Shown: positions 1 to 6,303 of the stretch, one piece after another | Layout of the letters: each line of letters begins with the position of its first letter | Numbering within the stretch: the stretch's first letter is position 1 | Assembly (NCBI GenBank): GCA_035691185.1 | Contig: DASSJN010000078.1 | Coordinates: forward strand, 1-13,411 | Direction of reading: 5' to 3' | From: RPQJ01 sp035691185 | GTDB lineage: Bacteria; Pseudomonadota; Gammaproteobacteria; Steroidobacterales; Steroidobacteraceae | DNA length: 13,411 nt | Notes under the pieces: model-generated | Database searches by the model: none | Told to the model about the DNA's origin: nothing | Seen by the model: only the letters and a program-made list of their open reading frames with translations | Position numbers and translations under genes: made by a program

Positions 1-37
1 GCGCAGGCCCGAGGCTTCGACGCGCCCTCGTCGTGAG

Positions 38-55
38 GCGCCCTGTCCGGGGCGC
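38..55. other. Short GC hairpin after the ScyD-like gene
   Basis: GCGCCC (38-43) can pair with GGGCGC (50-55) across a six-base loop, just downstream of the minus-strand ScyD-like stop. No T-run follows on the minus strand, so it lacks the usual tail of an intrinsic terminator. In DNA this GC-rich a six-pair stem can arise by chance, so I treat it as a possible weak termination or mRNA-end structure only. Confidence 0.15.
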
Positions 56-62
56 GCGGTCG

Positions 63-878
63 TCAGCTGGCGACGTCGATGCGCACGATCGCGCCGGGGT
101 TGGAGTCCTGGCTGACGTAGAGCGCGCCGTCGGGACCTTCGACGATCGAGGTCGGCACCGGCTCGCGCGGCGCCGGTATCGGCGGCACCGGCGGCAGGAA
201 CGGCAGCAGCGCGAACGTCGCAGTGCGACCGTTCGGCCGCACCTCGATGATCGCGTTGGCGCCGGCGTCTGCGACCAGCCGCCGACCCGGCTGCGCGAGC
301 GTGTTGTACGGGTTCGAATCGACGTTACCGCCGGCCGGGTTCACCGCGGCTTCGTGCGCGGCGACGTCCGCAACCACTTTCCACGCGCCCGACGGCGTGA
401 CCTGCAGCAGCGTGCCGAACATCCAGCTTTTCGGGCCGAGCGCCGCGCGCAGCGCCGGATCGCCGCCCCAGCTCATCGTAACGATCCCTGCCATGCCCAG
501 GAACGAGATGTCGACGGGGCCGCCTTCGGCCAACCCGCTCGGCTGCGCCAGCGACGGCAGGCCGGTCACGATGCGATCGAAACCGCCTTCAGGTCGTATG
601 CGGCTGACCGCACCCGTTTCGCCGTAGCAGCGATCGACCGTCGGGTTCGGTGGGGAAAACGTGCAGTTGCCGGAGCCTCCGCTGCCCGATTCGGCGACGT
701 ACAGGTCGCCGTTCGGTGCGAAAACGAGCCCGCGAGGGTTCGCCAGGCCGCTCGCGATCGTGACGGCGGCGCCGACGTCGCCGTGCGCCGGCACGCCCAG
801 CAACAGGGCTCCGCACAGTGCCAGCGAGCCGAGCACGGCACGCGCGCGCGGGGCGGCGGAAATGCAATCGATGGTCAT
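63..878 (-). CDS. Secreted ScyD/ScyE-like beta-propeller protein, short form
   Basis: This is a 271-residue exported protein. Residues 1-33 form a signal peptide: Arg-rich start, hydrophobic LGSLALCGALLLG, then a likely cut after AHG. NHL-like propeller strands are visible at about 45-63 (NPRGLVFAPNGDLYVAE) and 241-257 (VPTSIVEGPDGALYVSQ). Between them lie the family's GLPSLAQPSG, GGDPALRAALG and GNVDSNPYNTLAQPG segments. ScyD/ScyE relatives include proteins in cyanobacterial scytonemin clusters; elsewhere the family is widespread and its function is unknown, so no enzymatic role is assigned. The start is firm: AGGAGG lies 6 bases before the ATG. Relatives as I recall them run to about 350 residues with two or three more strand repeats. 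Here the GALYV repeat passes directly into what looks like the family's C-terminal PGxGxVxRI motif, which suggests an internal in-frame loss. The gene is divergent from the small membrane gene at 998. Confidence 0.8.
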   Translation of the reverse strand: MTIDCISAAPRARAVLGSLALCGALLLGVPAHGDVGAAVTIASGLANPRGLVFAPNGDLYVAESGSGGSGNCTFSPPNPTVDRCYGETGAVSRIRPEGGFDRIVTGLPSLAQPSGLAEGGPVDISFLGMAGIVTMSWGGDPALRAALGPKSWMFGTLLQVTPSGAWKVVADVAAHEAAVNPAGGNVDSNPYNTLAQPGRRLVADAGANAIIEVRPNGRTATFALLPFLPPVPPIPAPREPVPTSIVEGPDGALYVSQDSNPGAIVRIDVAS

Positions 879-997
879 GGTTCCCTCCTGCGATCGATCG
901 ATCCTGGTTGTTATTGCGCGCCGGTCCGTGGGGCTGGCGCAGTGTGTAATCTAACCCGAATCGGCACGGGCGTCGTCACGGGGCGGGGTAGTCGAGA
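879..997. promoter_or_regulatory. Divergent intergenic region, ScyD-like and small membrane gene
   Basis: These 119 bases separate two genes transcribed away from each other and must hold both start signals. The minus-side gene has a clear AGGAGG ribosome site at its edge. The plus-side gene has only a weak G-rich stretch before its ATG. A tandem of overlapping GATC units occurs near 892-903. AT-richer spots at about 906-916 and 945-953 could be promoter parts, but I cannot pair them into a convincing -35/-10 for either gene. Confidence 0.3.
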
Positions 998-1420
998 ATG
1001 GTCAACTCGCCACGGGAACTCGTGCGTTCGATCGTGCAGGTCGCCCTGGCGATGGTCGTCGCCTACGCCGCGGCGGCGGCCGTGCGCTATGGGCTGATCG
1101 AACGCGCGGACCTCGGCCAGCTCTGCGAGGGTCGGATGGCCCCGTGGTGGTGCCAGGCGCGCATGCTCGTGATCCGCGCGTTCCTGCAGGACGTGTTCGG
1201 CCTCTCGAGCGTCGCCCTCGCCGCGCTCGCGCTATGGTGGCGGTCGCGCGGGCTCGCCCTGCTCGCGGTGGCCGTCGGCACCTGCGGCATGGTGCTGTAC
1301 AACTTCACCTGGGCCGGCGTCGGCGTCATTGGCGGCGCGCTCGCGCTCGCGCGCCTGCAGGGCCCATGGCAGCAGCACGGACAGCCCGAGCGCGAGGCTC
1401 ACGACGCCCCAGGCCGCTGA
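998..1420 (+). CDS. Small multi-pass membrane protein of unknown function
   Basis: This is a 140-residue protein I do not recognise. It shows about four hydrophobic segments: near 10-30 (SIVQVALAMVVAYAAAAAV), 56-80, 84-100 and 103-119. Two cysteines, C43 and C52, flank an APWW stretch in the loop between segments 1 and 2; with the N-terminus in the cytoplasm they would lie in the periplasm, where a disulfide is possible. The membrane part ends at about L120. The last 20 residues (from QGPWQQHG) are polar and are encoded by DNA antisense to the membrane end of the GH17 gene, so they probably are not ancestral sequence. The ATG at 998 is preceded by only a weak ribosome site. The frame is likely real because the hydrophobic pattern and helix-length segments are continuous and there is space for a divergent promoter upstream. 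Confidence 0.6.
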   Translation: MVNSPRELVRSIVQVALAMVVAYAAAAAVRYGLIERADLGQLCEGRMAPWWCQARMLVIRAFLQDVFGLSSVALAALALWWRSRGLALLAVAVGTCGMVLYNFTWAGVGVIGGALALARLQGPWQQHGQPEREAHDAPGR

Positions 1421-2929
1421 ACGCAGGTTCTGCAGCCGCTCGAGCCAGGGAATCACGAACGCCGCCGCGACCAGCCAGGCCGCGAGCATGACCTCTTCGT
1501 TCGCGCTGTGCCGGCGCAGCGCTGCGGCCCGTGCGCCCGGGCCGGCGAGTGCCGAGCCGCCGAGCGCCAGCGCGGCGGGCAGGAACAGCCACACCGGGAA
1601 ATCGCGGTGGCGGCCCGCGAAAGCGAGCCCGAGCCCCACATAGGCGCCACTCGCGAGCAGCGGCAACATCACGCCACGCGGGACCGGGTCGGTCGTCCCC
1701 GGTTCCTCGCGGGCCAGCGCGCGCAGCGCAAAGGCGAGTGCGATCCAGCCCAGCGCGCACATCGCGAGCGTACCGGCCCAGTCGAGCCAGTGGACGTTGC
1801 CGTCGACCAGGTATTGCCATTGGCGCGCGCCGATCGTGATCGCGAGCGAAACGGCGGCGAACGACGCGGCCGCGGCGCGAAGCCGGGCGCTGCGACCGGA
1901 CATCGTCGCTGCGACGACGAGGGCGCAAAGGACGCCGGCGAGCAGCGCGGACCACGCGAGCGGCGCGCCGAGTGGCGATTCGACGACCGTCCCCGTCCAG
2001 GCGAACTTCGGCCGCGCGTCGGCGTCGTGCAGCCCCCAGTGCCCGCCGACCGTGCCTTCGTGGGGGATCTTCCAGGCCTGGTCGAAAGCCTCGATCACGT
2101 TGAAGTCGAAGCCGCGTCGCGCCGCGAGCACCGTGAACTCACGCAAGTAACGCGCCTGCTGCAGCCGGCCGGGCTCGGCCGCCCCGCGCGGTCGACCCGC
2201 GCTCGGCCAGCCGGTCTCGCCGACGTACAACGCCTTGCCGGGGAACTCGCGCCGCAGCCCCGAGTACAGTCGATCCACGTACGCAATGACGTCGTCGATC
2301 CCGACGGGGTCGTCGTCCCAGTACGGCAGGATGTGCACTGTGACGAAGTCGACCTCGCGGGCCAGCGCCTTGTGGTCGATCCAGCGGCCCCAGACGTCGG
2401 CGTAGGTGACCGGCAGGTGCGTCGCCTCGGCGACGCGCCGGATCAGCGCCGCGAGTTGTGCCGGCGTCAATTCGTGTCGCAACAGTACTTCGTTGCCGAC
2501 GACGATGGCGCGGATCGTGCCGCGATGTGCCCGGGCGAGCGTGATGCCGCGGTCGATTTCACCCGCGTTGAGGTCGGCGTCGCGGCCGATCCACAGGCCG
2601 AGGAGCACCTGCAGGCCGAACTCGCGCGCGACGGCCGGCACCTGGTCGTAACCTTCGGCGACCGTGTAGGTCCGAACGCAGCGCGTGCGCTGCGCGAGCA
2701 GCGCGAAGTCGTGCCGGATTCGCGCGGTGCTCAGGCTGCTGCGTACCGTGCCCGCGTGCCGCGACGGCGCGTACGAAACGCACGGCAGGCTCGTGGCGAC
2801 CCCGTCCGGCAGGTCGACGGGCTGCGCCTCCGACCACCAGTCCCACGCAAACGCGAGGCCGCAGATCGCCAGCAGGCACGCCACCGCGGTGGCGCGCCGG
2901 TTCGGGGAGACGATGTCGGTAGGGCGCAA
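1232..2929 (-). CDS. Membrane-anchored GH17 beta-1,3-glucan hydrolase/transglycosylase
   Basis: This is a family 17 glycoside hydrolase, about 565 residues from the TTG at 2929. After an N-terminal hydrophobic anchor (about 14-29), the (beta/alpha)8 domain spans about 48-310. It shows the acid/base Glu in VVGNEVLLR (E147) and the nucleophile Glu in YVGETGWPSAG (E238), the diagnostic GH17 pair. A block of roughly seven membrane helices follows, from about 325 to 524. Proteobacterial relatives (exo-beta-1,3-glucanase group, or the GH17 part of NdvB-type proteins) act on beta-1,3-glucans; here no GT2 domain is attached. Catalysis is probably periplasmic. The start is uncertain: a GTG at 2992 is also in frame, but it would place an odd Arg-rich leader over the dctP promoter region, and neither start has a strong ribosome site. 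Residues after Q525 form a polar tail of about 40 residues, antisense to the neighbouring membrane gene. Confidence 0.85.
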   Translation of the reverse strand: MRPTDIVSPNRRATAVACLLAICGLAFAWDWWSEAQPVDLPDGVATSLPCVSYAPSRHAGTVRSSLSTARIRHDFALLAQRTRCVRTYTVAEGYDQVPAVAREFGLQVLLGLWIGRDADLNAGEIDRGITLARAHRGTIRAIVVGNEVLLRHELTPAQLAALIRRVAEATHLPVTYADVWGRWIDHKALAREVDFVTVHILPYWDDDPVGIDDVIAYVDRLYSGLRREFPGKALYVGETGWPSAGRPRGAAEPGRLQQARYLREFTVLAARRGFDFNVIEAFDQAWKIPHEGTVGGHWGLHDADARPKFAWTGTVVESPLGAPLAWSALLAGVLCALVVAATMSGRSARLRAAAASFAAVSLAITIGARQWQYLVDGNVHWLDWAGTLAMCALGWIALAFALRALAREEPGTTDPVPRGVMLPLLASGAYVGLGLAFAGRHRDFPVWLFLPAALALGGSALAGPGARAAALRRHSANEEVMLAAWLVAAAFVIPWLERLQNLRSAAWGVVSLALGLSVLLPWALQARERERAANDADAGPGEVVQHHAAGADGHREQGEPARPPP

Positions 2930-2978
2930 GGAGTCTCGCTGGGCCGGGCGGACGGAAAAAAGAAGTCTTGCCGATCGG

Positions 2979-3008
2979 CTGACCAAACGCACGTCGCCCG
3001 GCTATCTT
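2979..3008 (+). promoter_or_regulatory. Possible sigma70-type promoter of dctP
   Basis: CTGACC (2979-2984) and TATCTT (3003-3008) are separated by 18 bases and each match four of six positions of the -35 and -10 consensus. Transcription would start near 3015, leaving a leader of about 28 bases that contains the CAGGAG ribosome site. This fits the GTG at 3043 as start and argues against the in-frame GTG at 3010, which lies on the -10. It is a weak match in GC-rich DNA and unproven. Confidence 0.3.
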
Positions 3009-3030
3009 TGTGTCCTTCGTCCACGGCACG

Positions 3031-3036
3031 CAGGAG
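3031..3036 (+). promoter_or_regulatory. Ribosome binding site that fixes the dctP start
   Basis: CAGGAG lies six bases before the GTG at 3043. No comparable sequence precedes the upstream in-frame GTG at 3010. The downstream start also places the twin-arginine motif at the very N-terminus, as expected for a Tat substrate. Confidence 0.6.
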
Positions 3037-3042
3037 ACCCCG

Positions 3043-4143
3043 GTGAATCGACGCTCGCTGCTGAAGGCGGCCGCCCTCGGCGCCGGCGCCGCCGTGGCCG
3101 CGCCCGCGATCGCGAAAGGCACCATCGAATGGCGCATGGTCACCGCCTGGCCCAAGGGCCTGCCCGGTCTCGGCGCGGGCGCCGAGCGGCTCGCGGCCAA
3201 CATCACGACGATGAGCGGCGGTCGGCTGCGCATCAGGGTGTACGCCGCCGGCGAACTGGTACCCGCGCTCGAATGCTTCGGCGCGGTCGCGAACGGCACC
3301 GCACAGCTCGGCCACGACGGCTCCTACTACCACACGGGCAAGTCCGAGGGCTGCGCGTTCTTCACGGCGTTCCCGTTCGGCTTCACTGCGGACGAGATGG
3401 ATGCGTGGATGAAGTACGGCAACGGCCAGAAGCTCTGGGACGAGCTCTACGCGCCGTTCGGGATCCGCGCTTTCCACGCGGGCAACACGGGCACGCAGAT
3501 GCTCGGCTGGTTCAAGCGGGAGATCCGCGAGGTCACCGACCTCAAGGGCCTCAAGTTCCGTGCGCCCGGCATCCAGGGCCGCGTGCTGCAGAAGCTGGGG
3601 GTGACACCCGTGTCGCTGCCGGGCGGGGAAATCTTCCCGGCGCTGCAATCGGGCGCGATCGACGCCGCGGAGTGGATCGGGCCGTTCAACGACCTCGCTC
3701 TCGGCTTCTACCAGGTCTGCCGTTACTACTACGCGCACGGCTACCACGAGCCGGGGCCGTGCCTGCAGCTCATGATCAACGAGCGGGCGTGGCGCTCGCT
3801 CGACCGGGAACTGCAGGCGATCGTGCGCACGGCCTGCGAGGCCGCGACGCGGGACATGCTCGCGGAATACAACGCGCGCTCCGGGCCCGCGCTGCGCACG
3901 CTCGTGCAGCAGCACGGAGTGCTGGTTCGACCGTTGCCGGAGGACGTGCTGCTCGCCTGCGGCAGGGCCGCCAACGAAGTGCTCAACGAGATCCACGCGG
4001 CCGACCGGTCGCCGAACGGCATCGTGCGGCGGATCGTCGAGGACTTCCTCGCATTCCGGAAGGACATCGTGCCGTGGACGCGCGTGGGCGAGCAGGCGTT
4101 CCTGAATGCGCGCAGGTTGCCGTTCGAGTTCGAGTTGGGCTAG
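3043..4143 (+). CDS. dctP: TRAP transporter substrate-binding protein, TakP/FcbT1 type
   Basis: This is a 366-residue periplasmic binding protein of a tripartite ATP-independent (TRAP) importer. The N-terminus NRRSLLKAAALGAGA is a twin-arginine (Tat) signal followed by an Ala-rich segment, cleaved around APAIA; it implies export in folded form. The mature protein opens with IEWRMVTAWPKG and carries GNTGTQMLGWF (about 148-157), LKGLKFRAPGIQGR (168-180) and GAIDAAEWIGPFND (204-217). Q152, R173, E210 and W211 correspond in kind and spacing to the residues I recall binding the 2-oxo acid and sodium in Rhodobacter TakP. The family (COG4663) also includes chlorobenzoate/mannitol-type FcbT1, so a carboxylate or 2-oxo acid is likely but the exact ligand is unknown. 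The cognate permeases are on the opposite strand at 6300-8438. Its TAG stop directly abuts the stop of the convergent TPR gene. Confidence 0.92.
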   Translation: MNRRSLLKAAALGAGAAVAAPAIAKGTIEWRMVTAWPKGLPGLGAGAERLAANITTMSGGRLRIRVYAAGELVPALECFGAVANGTAQLGHDGSYYHTGKSEGCAFFTAFPFGFTADEMDAWMKYGNGQKLWDELYAPFGIRAFHAGNTGTQMLGWFKREIREVTDLKGLKFRAPGIQGRVLQKLGVTPVSLPGGEIFPALQSGAIDAAEWIGPFNDLALGFYQVCRYYYAHGYHEPGPCLQLMINERAWRSLDRELQAIVRTACEAATRDMLAEYNARSGPALRTLVQQHGVLVRPLPEDVLLACGRAANEVLNEIHAADRSPNGIVRRIVEDFLAFRKDIVPWTRVGEQAFLNARRLPFEFELG

Positions 4144-4149
4144 CTAGCG
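4137..4149. other. Abutting convergent stop codons in a GCTAGCTAGC palindrome
   Basis: The TAG of dctP (4141-4143) is followed at once by CTA (4144-4146), the TAG of the minus-strand TPR gene. The two stops sit inside the perfect palindrome GCTAGCTAGC (4139-4148). There is no intergenic base, so neither gene can have a terminator before entering the other. Transcripts from the two strands must overlap unless termination occurs within the coding sequences. Confidence 0.8.
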
Positions 4150-6303
4150 CGACCGCCGGGCGAGGCGGTTGCGCTGTCCGGCCACTTCCCGTTCGACCGC
4201 GTCGAACACCGCGGCGAATTCCGGGCGTGACCTGATCGCTGCCAGTGCGGGATCGTGGTCCCGACAGTAACGCCAATACGGACCTCTCCACGACGCCCGT
4301 TGGGCCTCCTGCAGCGCGCGCAAGGCTTCGGCAGTCTGCCCGCGTAACAGGTGTATCCGCACGTCCGCCAATCCGTATCCCCACGGGCCCGTGCGCACCA
4401 ACGACCGCAGCTGCGCCTCGCTCTTGTCGAGCAGCACGCCGGCGCGCGCCCGTTCGCCGCCGCGCTGGAGCACCAGCGCGAGGTCGATGGCCGCGTTGAA
4501 ATTCTCGAAGTTCAAGTCGGGCGCGTCCTGTGCCAGCAGTTCGGGGAACGCCCGCGCGTACGACGCCCGCGCAGCCTCGACATCGCCCGCTGCCAGCGCG
4601 GCATCGCGCAGCAAGGCCAGCGCGGCCGTATTGCGCGGATCGGCCTGCAGGGCCACTCGAGCCTGCTCGACGGCCGCGCCGTGCTCCCCTCGGTACAGGT
4701 GCAGGTAGGCTGAAACGGTGGCTGCCGTGCGGCCCGCGTGCGGGACGCTGGCGAGCAGCTCGGCCGCCGTCGACTCGTCGCCCAGTTCGAGGTGGATCTG
4801 GGCCATCCGGGCGGTCCTCTCGACGGACGCATCGAGTCGGTGCGCCTGTTCGAGCAGCAGCAACGCCTCGTCGAGACGGCCGAACGCCCAGGCGTGCACG
4901 GCGGCCATGCCCTCGTACGGCAGCGGGCTCGACGGATCGATCTCGCTGGCCTTGCGAAATCCGGCCAGCGATTCCTCGAACCGGCCGAACCCGCTCAGAC
5001 TCCAGGCCAGCGCACTCTGCAGAAGGACGGACAGCGGGTCCAGCTCGACGGCTCGCTGCAGGCTGCGGTGTGCCTCGGCGTCGCGACCTTCGAACGACAG
5101 CAACTGCGAGTACCAGTGATGCGCCGTCGCGTAACTGGGATTGAGCTCGATGGCCCTGCGGTAAAGCGCCTCGGCGCGGTCGAATTCGCGCCGGTCCTGC
5201 GCGAGCTTGGCCAGCGTCACGCGCGCTTCCGCCAGCTCCGGGTCGAGCCCGAGCGCACGCTGCAGCAGCTGTTCGGCCTCGGCGACGGCCGGGGCCAGCG
5301 GCCGCCCACCATAATCCGCCTGCAGCCAGGTCGCGTCCGCGAGCCCGACGTAGGCGAGCGCGAGTCCTGGGTCGCGTTCGATCGCCCGCTTGAAGTGCTC
5401 GGCGGCCTCCGCCAGCGAGGCGGCGGTGCGCCGGCCCAGGCTCGTCCGGCCGGCATGGTATGCCTCCCACGCGGCGAGATCCCGCGTCGGGAGCGCGCGC
5501 ACCCGCGCCCGTTCGGCGGGCGTCACCGCCGTTTCCAGGGCCGCGGCGACCGCGACCGCGATTTCGCTCTGGATGCTGAAGATGTTCTCGGCCGTGAGTT
5601 CGCGGTCGTAGTTTTCCGCCCACAGGTGAGCGTCGGTCGCGGTATCGATGAGCTGGACCGTGATCCGCACGCGACTGCCGGCGCGTTGCACGCCGCCCTC
5701 CAGGATCCGGGAGACGCCGAGCCGCTCGGCGATGCTGCGTGTCGGCAGCGCGCTGTCCCGGAACTGCTCCACCGACGTGCGGGAAATGACCCTCAGGCCG
5801 CTGACCTTCGTCAGCTGGGTCAGGATGTCGTCGTGCATGCCGTCGACGAAGAATTCGTCGCTCTCCACGTCGCTGCGATTCTCGAACGGGAGCACGGCGA
5901 TCGAAGGACGATCGGCGATGTCGGCGGCTGCGACCGATCGCGACGCTGCGGCGGTCGTGGACGCGGACCCCTGCGAGGGGTTGGCGCGCTGGAACTGCCA
6001 CAGAAGAATCCCGCCCACAGTCAGCAGCAGCCCGATGATCGCCATCTCGGTGGTGCGGAAACGCTGTTCGCCACGATCGCCGTGGTACCACGCCAGCACC
6101 AGCGTAACCAGCAGGCCGATCGGCAGCGCGAGCGTCGCCAACTGCTTGGTGGCGGGCGGCCACCCGAACGCGTCAGCCACGAACCCGATGCCCTGCAGGA
6201 CTGCCCACGCGGCCGCGCAGTACGCAAGCGCCCACTGCACCACCTTGCGGCGGCGCAGCCTGGCCCAAAAGCCTGTTTCCCCCTGCATCGGCGGCCGATT
6301 CAC
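4144..6303 (-). CDS. Membrane-anchored FlgO/TolB-like and TPR protein coupled to TRAP permease
   Basis: This protein has 719 residues from the GTG at 6303, which overlaps the dctM stop as GTGA; an ATG at 6288 is the alternative start. It opens with FWARLRRRKVVQWALAY, typical of a family of proteobacterial TPR membrane proteins. Hydrophobic helices lie at about 22-42, 52-72 and 86-104. The basic ends before helix 1 and between helices 2 and 3 put those parts in the cytoplasm, leaving the C-terminal 600 residues in the periplasm. A FlgO/TolB-N-like domain covers about 134-255 (PSIAVLPFENRS; RILEGGVQRAGSRVRITVQLID). At least six TPR-like helix pairs follow from about 297 to 520, with a further helical region to the end. 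Relatives resemble the sensor halves of CadC-like proteins but lack a DNA-binding domain, as here. The role is unknown; position suggests a partner or sensor for the TRAP importer. Confidence 0.85.
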   Translation of the reverse strand: MNRPPMQGETGFWARLRRRKVVQWALAYCAAAWAVLQGIGFVADAFGWPPATKQLATLALPIGLLVTLVLAWYHGDRGEQRFRTTEMAIIGLLLTVGGILLWQFQRANPSQGSASTTAAASRSVAAADIADRPSIAVLPFENRSDVESDEFFVDGMHDDILTQLTKVSGLRVISRTSVEQFRDSALPTRSIAERLGVSRILEGGVQRAGSRVRITVQLIDTATDAHLWAENYDRELTAENIFSIQSEIAVAVAAALETAVTPAERARVRALPTRDLAAWEAYHAGRTSLGRRTAASLAEAAEHFKRAIERDPGLALAYVGLADATWLQADYGGRPLAPAVAEAEQLLQRALGLDPELAEARVTLAKLAQDRREFDRAEALYRRAIELNPSYATAHHWYSQLLSFEGRDAEAHRSLQRAVELDPLSVLLQSALAWSLSGFGRFEESLAGFRKASEIDPSSPLPYEGMAAVHAWAFGRLDEALLLLEQAHRLDASVERTARMAQIHLELGDESTAAELLASVPHAGRTAATVSAYLHLYRGEHGAAVEQARVALQADPRNTAALALLRDAALAAGDVEAARASYARAFPELLAQDAPDLNFENFNAAIDLALVLQRGGERARAGVLLDKSEAQLRSLVRTGPWGYGLADVRIHLLRGQTAEALRALQEAQRASWRGPYWRYCRDHDPALAAIRSRPEFAAVFDAVEREVAGQRNRLARRSR

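Noticed and set aside
889..904. GATC tandem before the ScyD-like gene
   Set aside because: It is only three overlapping GATC units next to the ribosome site. It could be a methylation target, but this is too short to call a regulatory switch.
3010..3042. The earlier in-frame GTG as start of dctP
   Set aside because: It has no ribosome site, falls on the possible -10 box, and would add 11 residues before the Tat motif. The GTG at 3043 has CAGGAG at six bases.
1508..3046. A 512-codon plus-strand frame opposite GH17, and a minus-strand frame at 2559-3299
   Set aside because: The products are composed mostly of R, A, G and P with no hydrophobic or domain pattern; the GH17 frame on the minus strand has both catalytic motifs.
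2685..4235. Long open frames over dctP, on both strands, of more than 400 codons
   Set aside because: Their products are Arg/Ala/Pro-rich with no domain, the usual third-position GC artefact, while the dctP frame carries clear TRAP motifs and a Tat signal.
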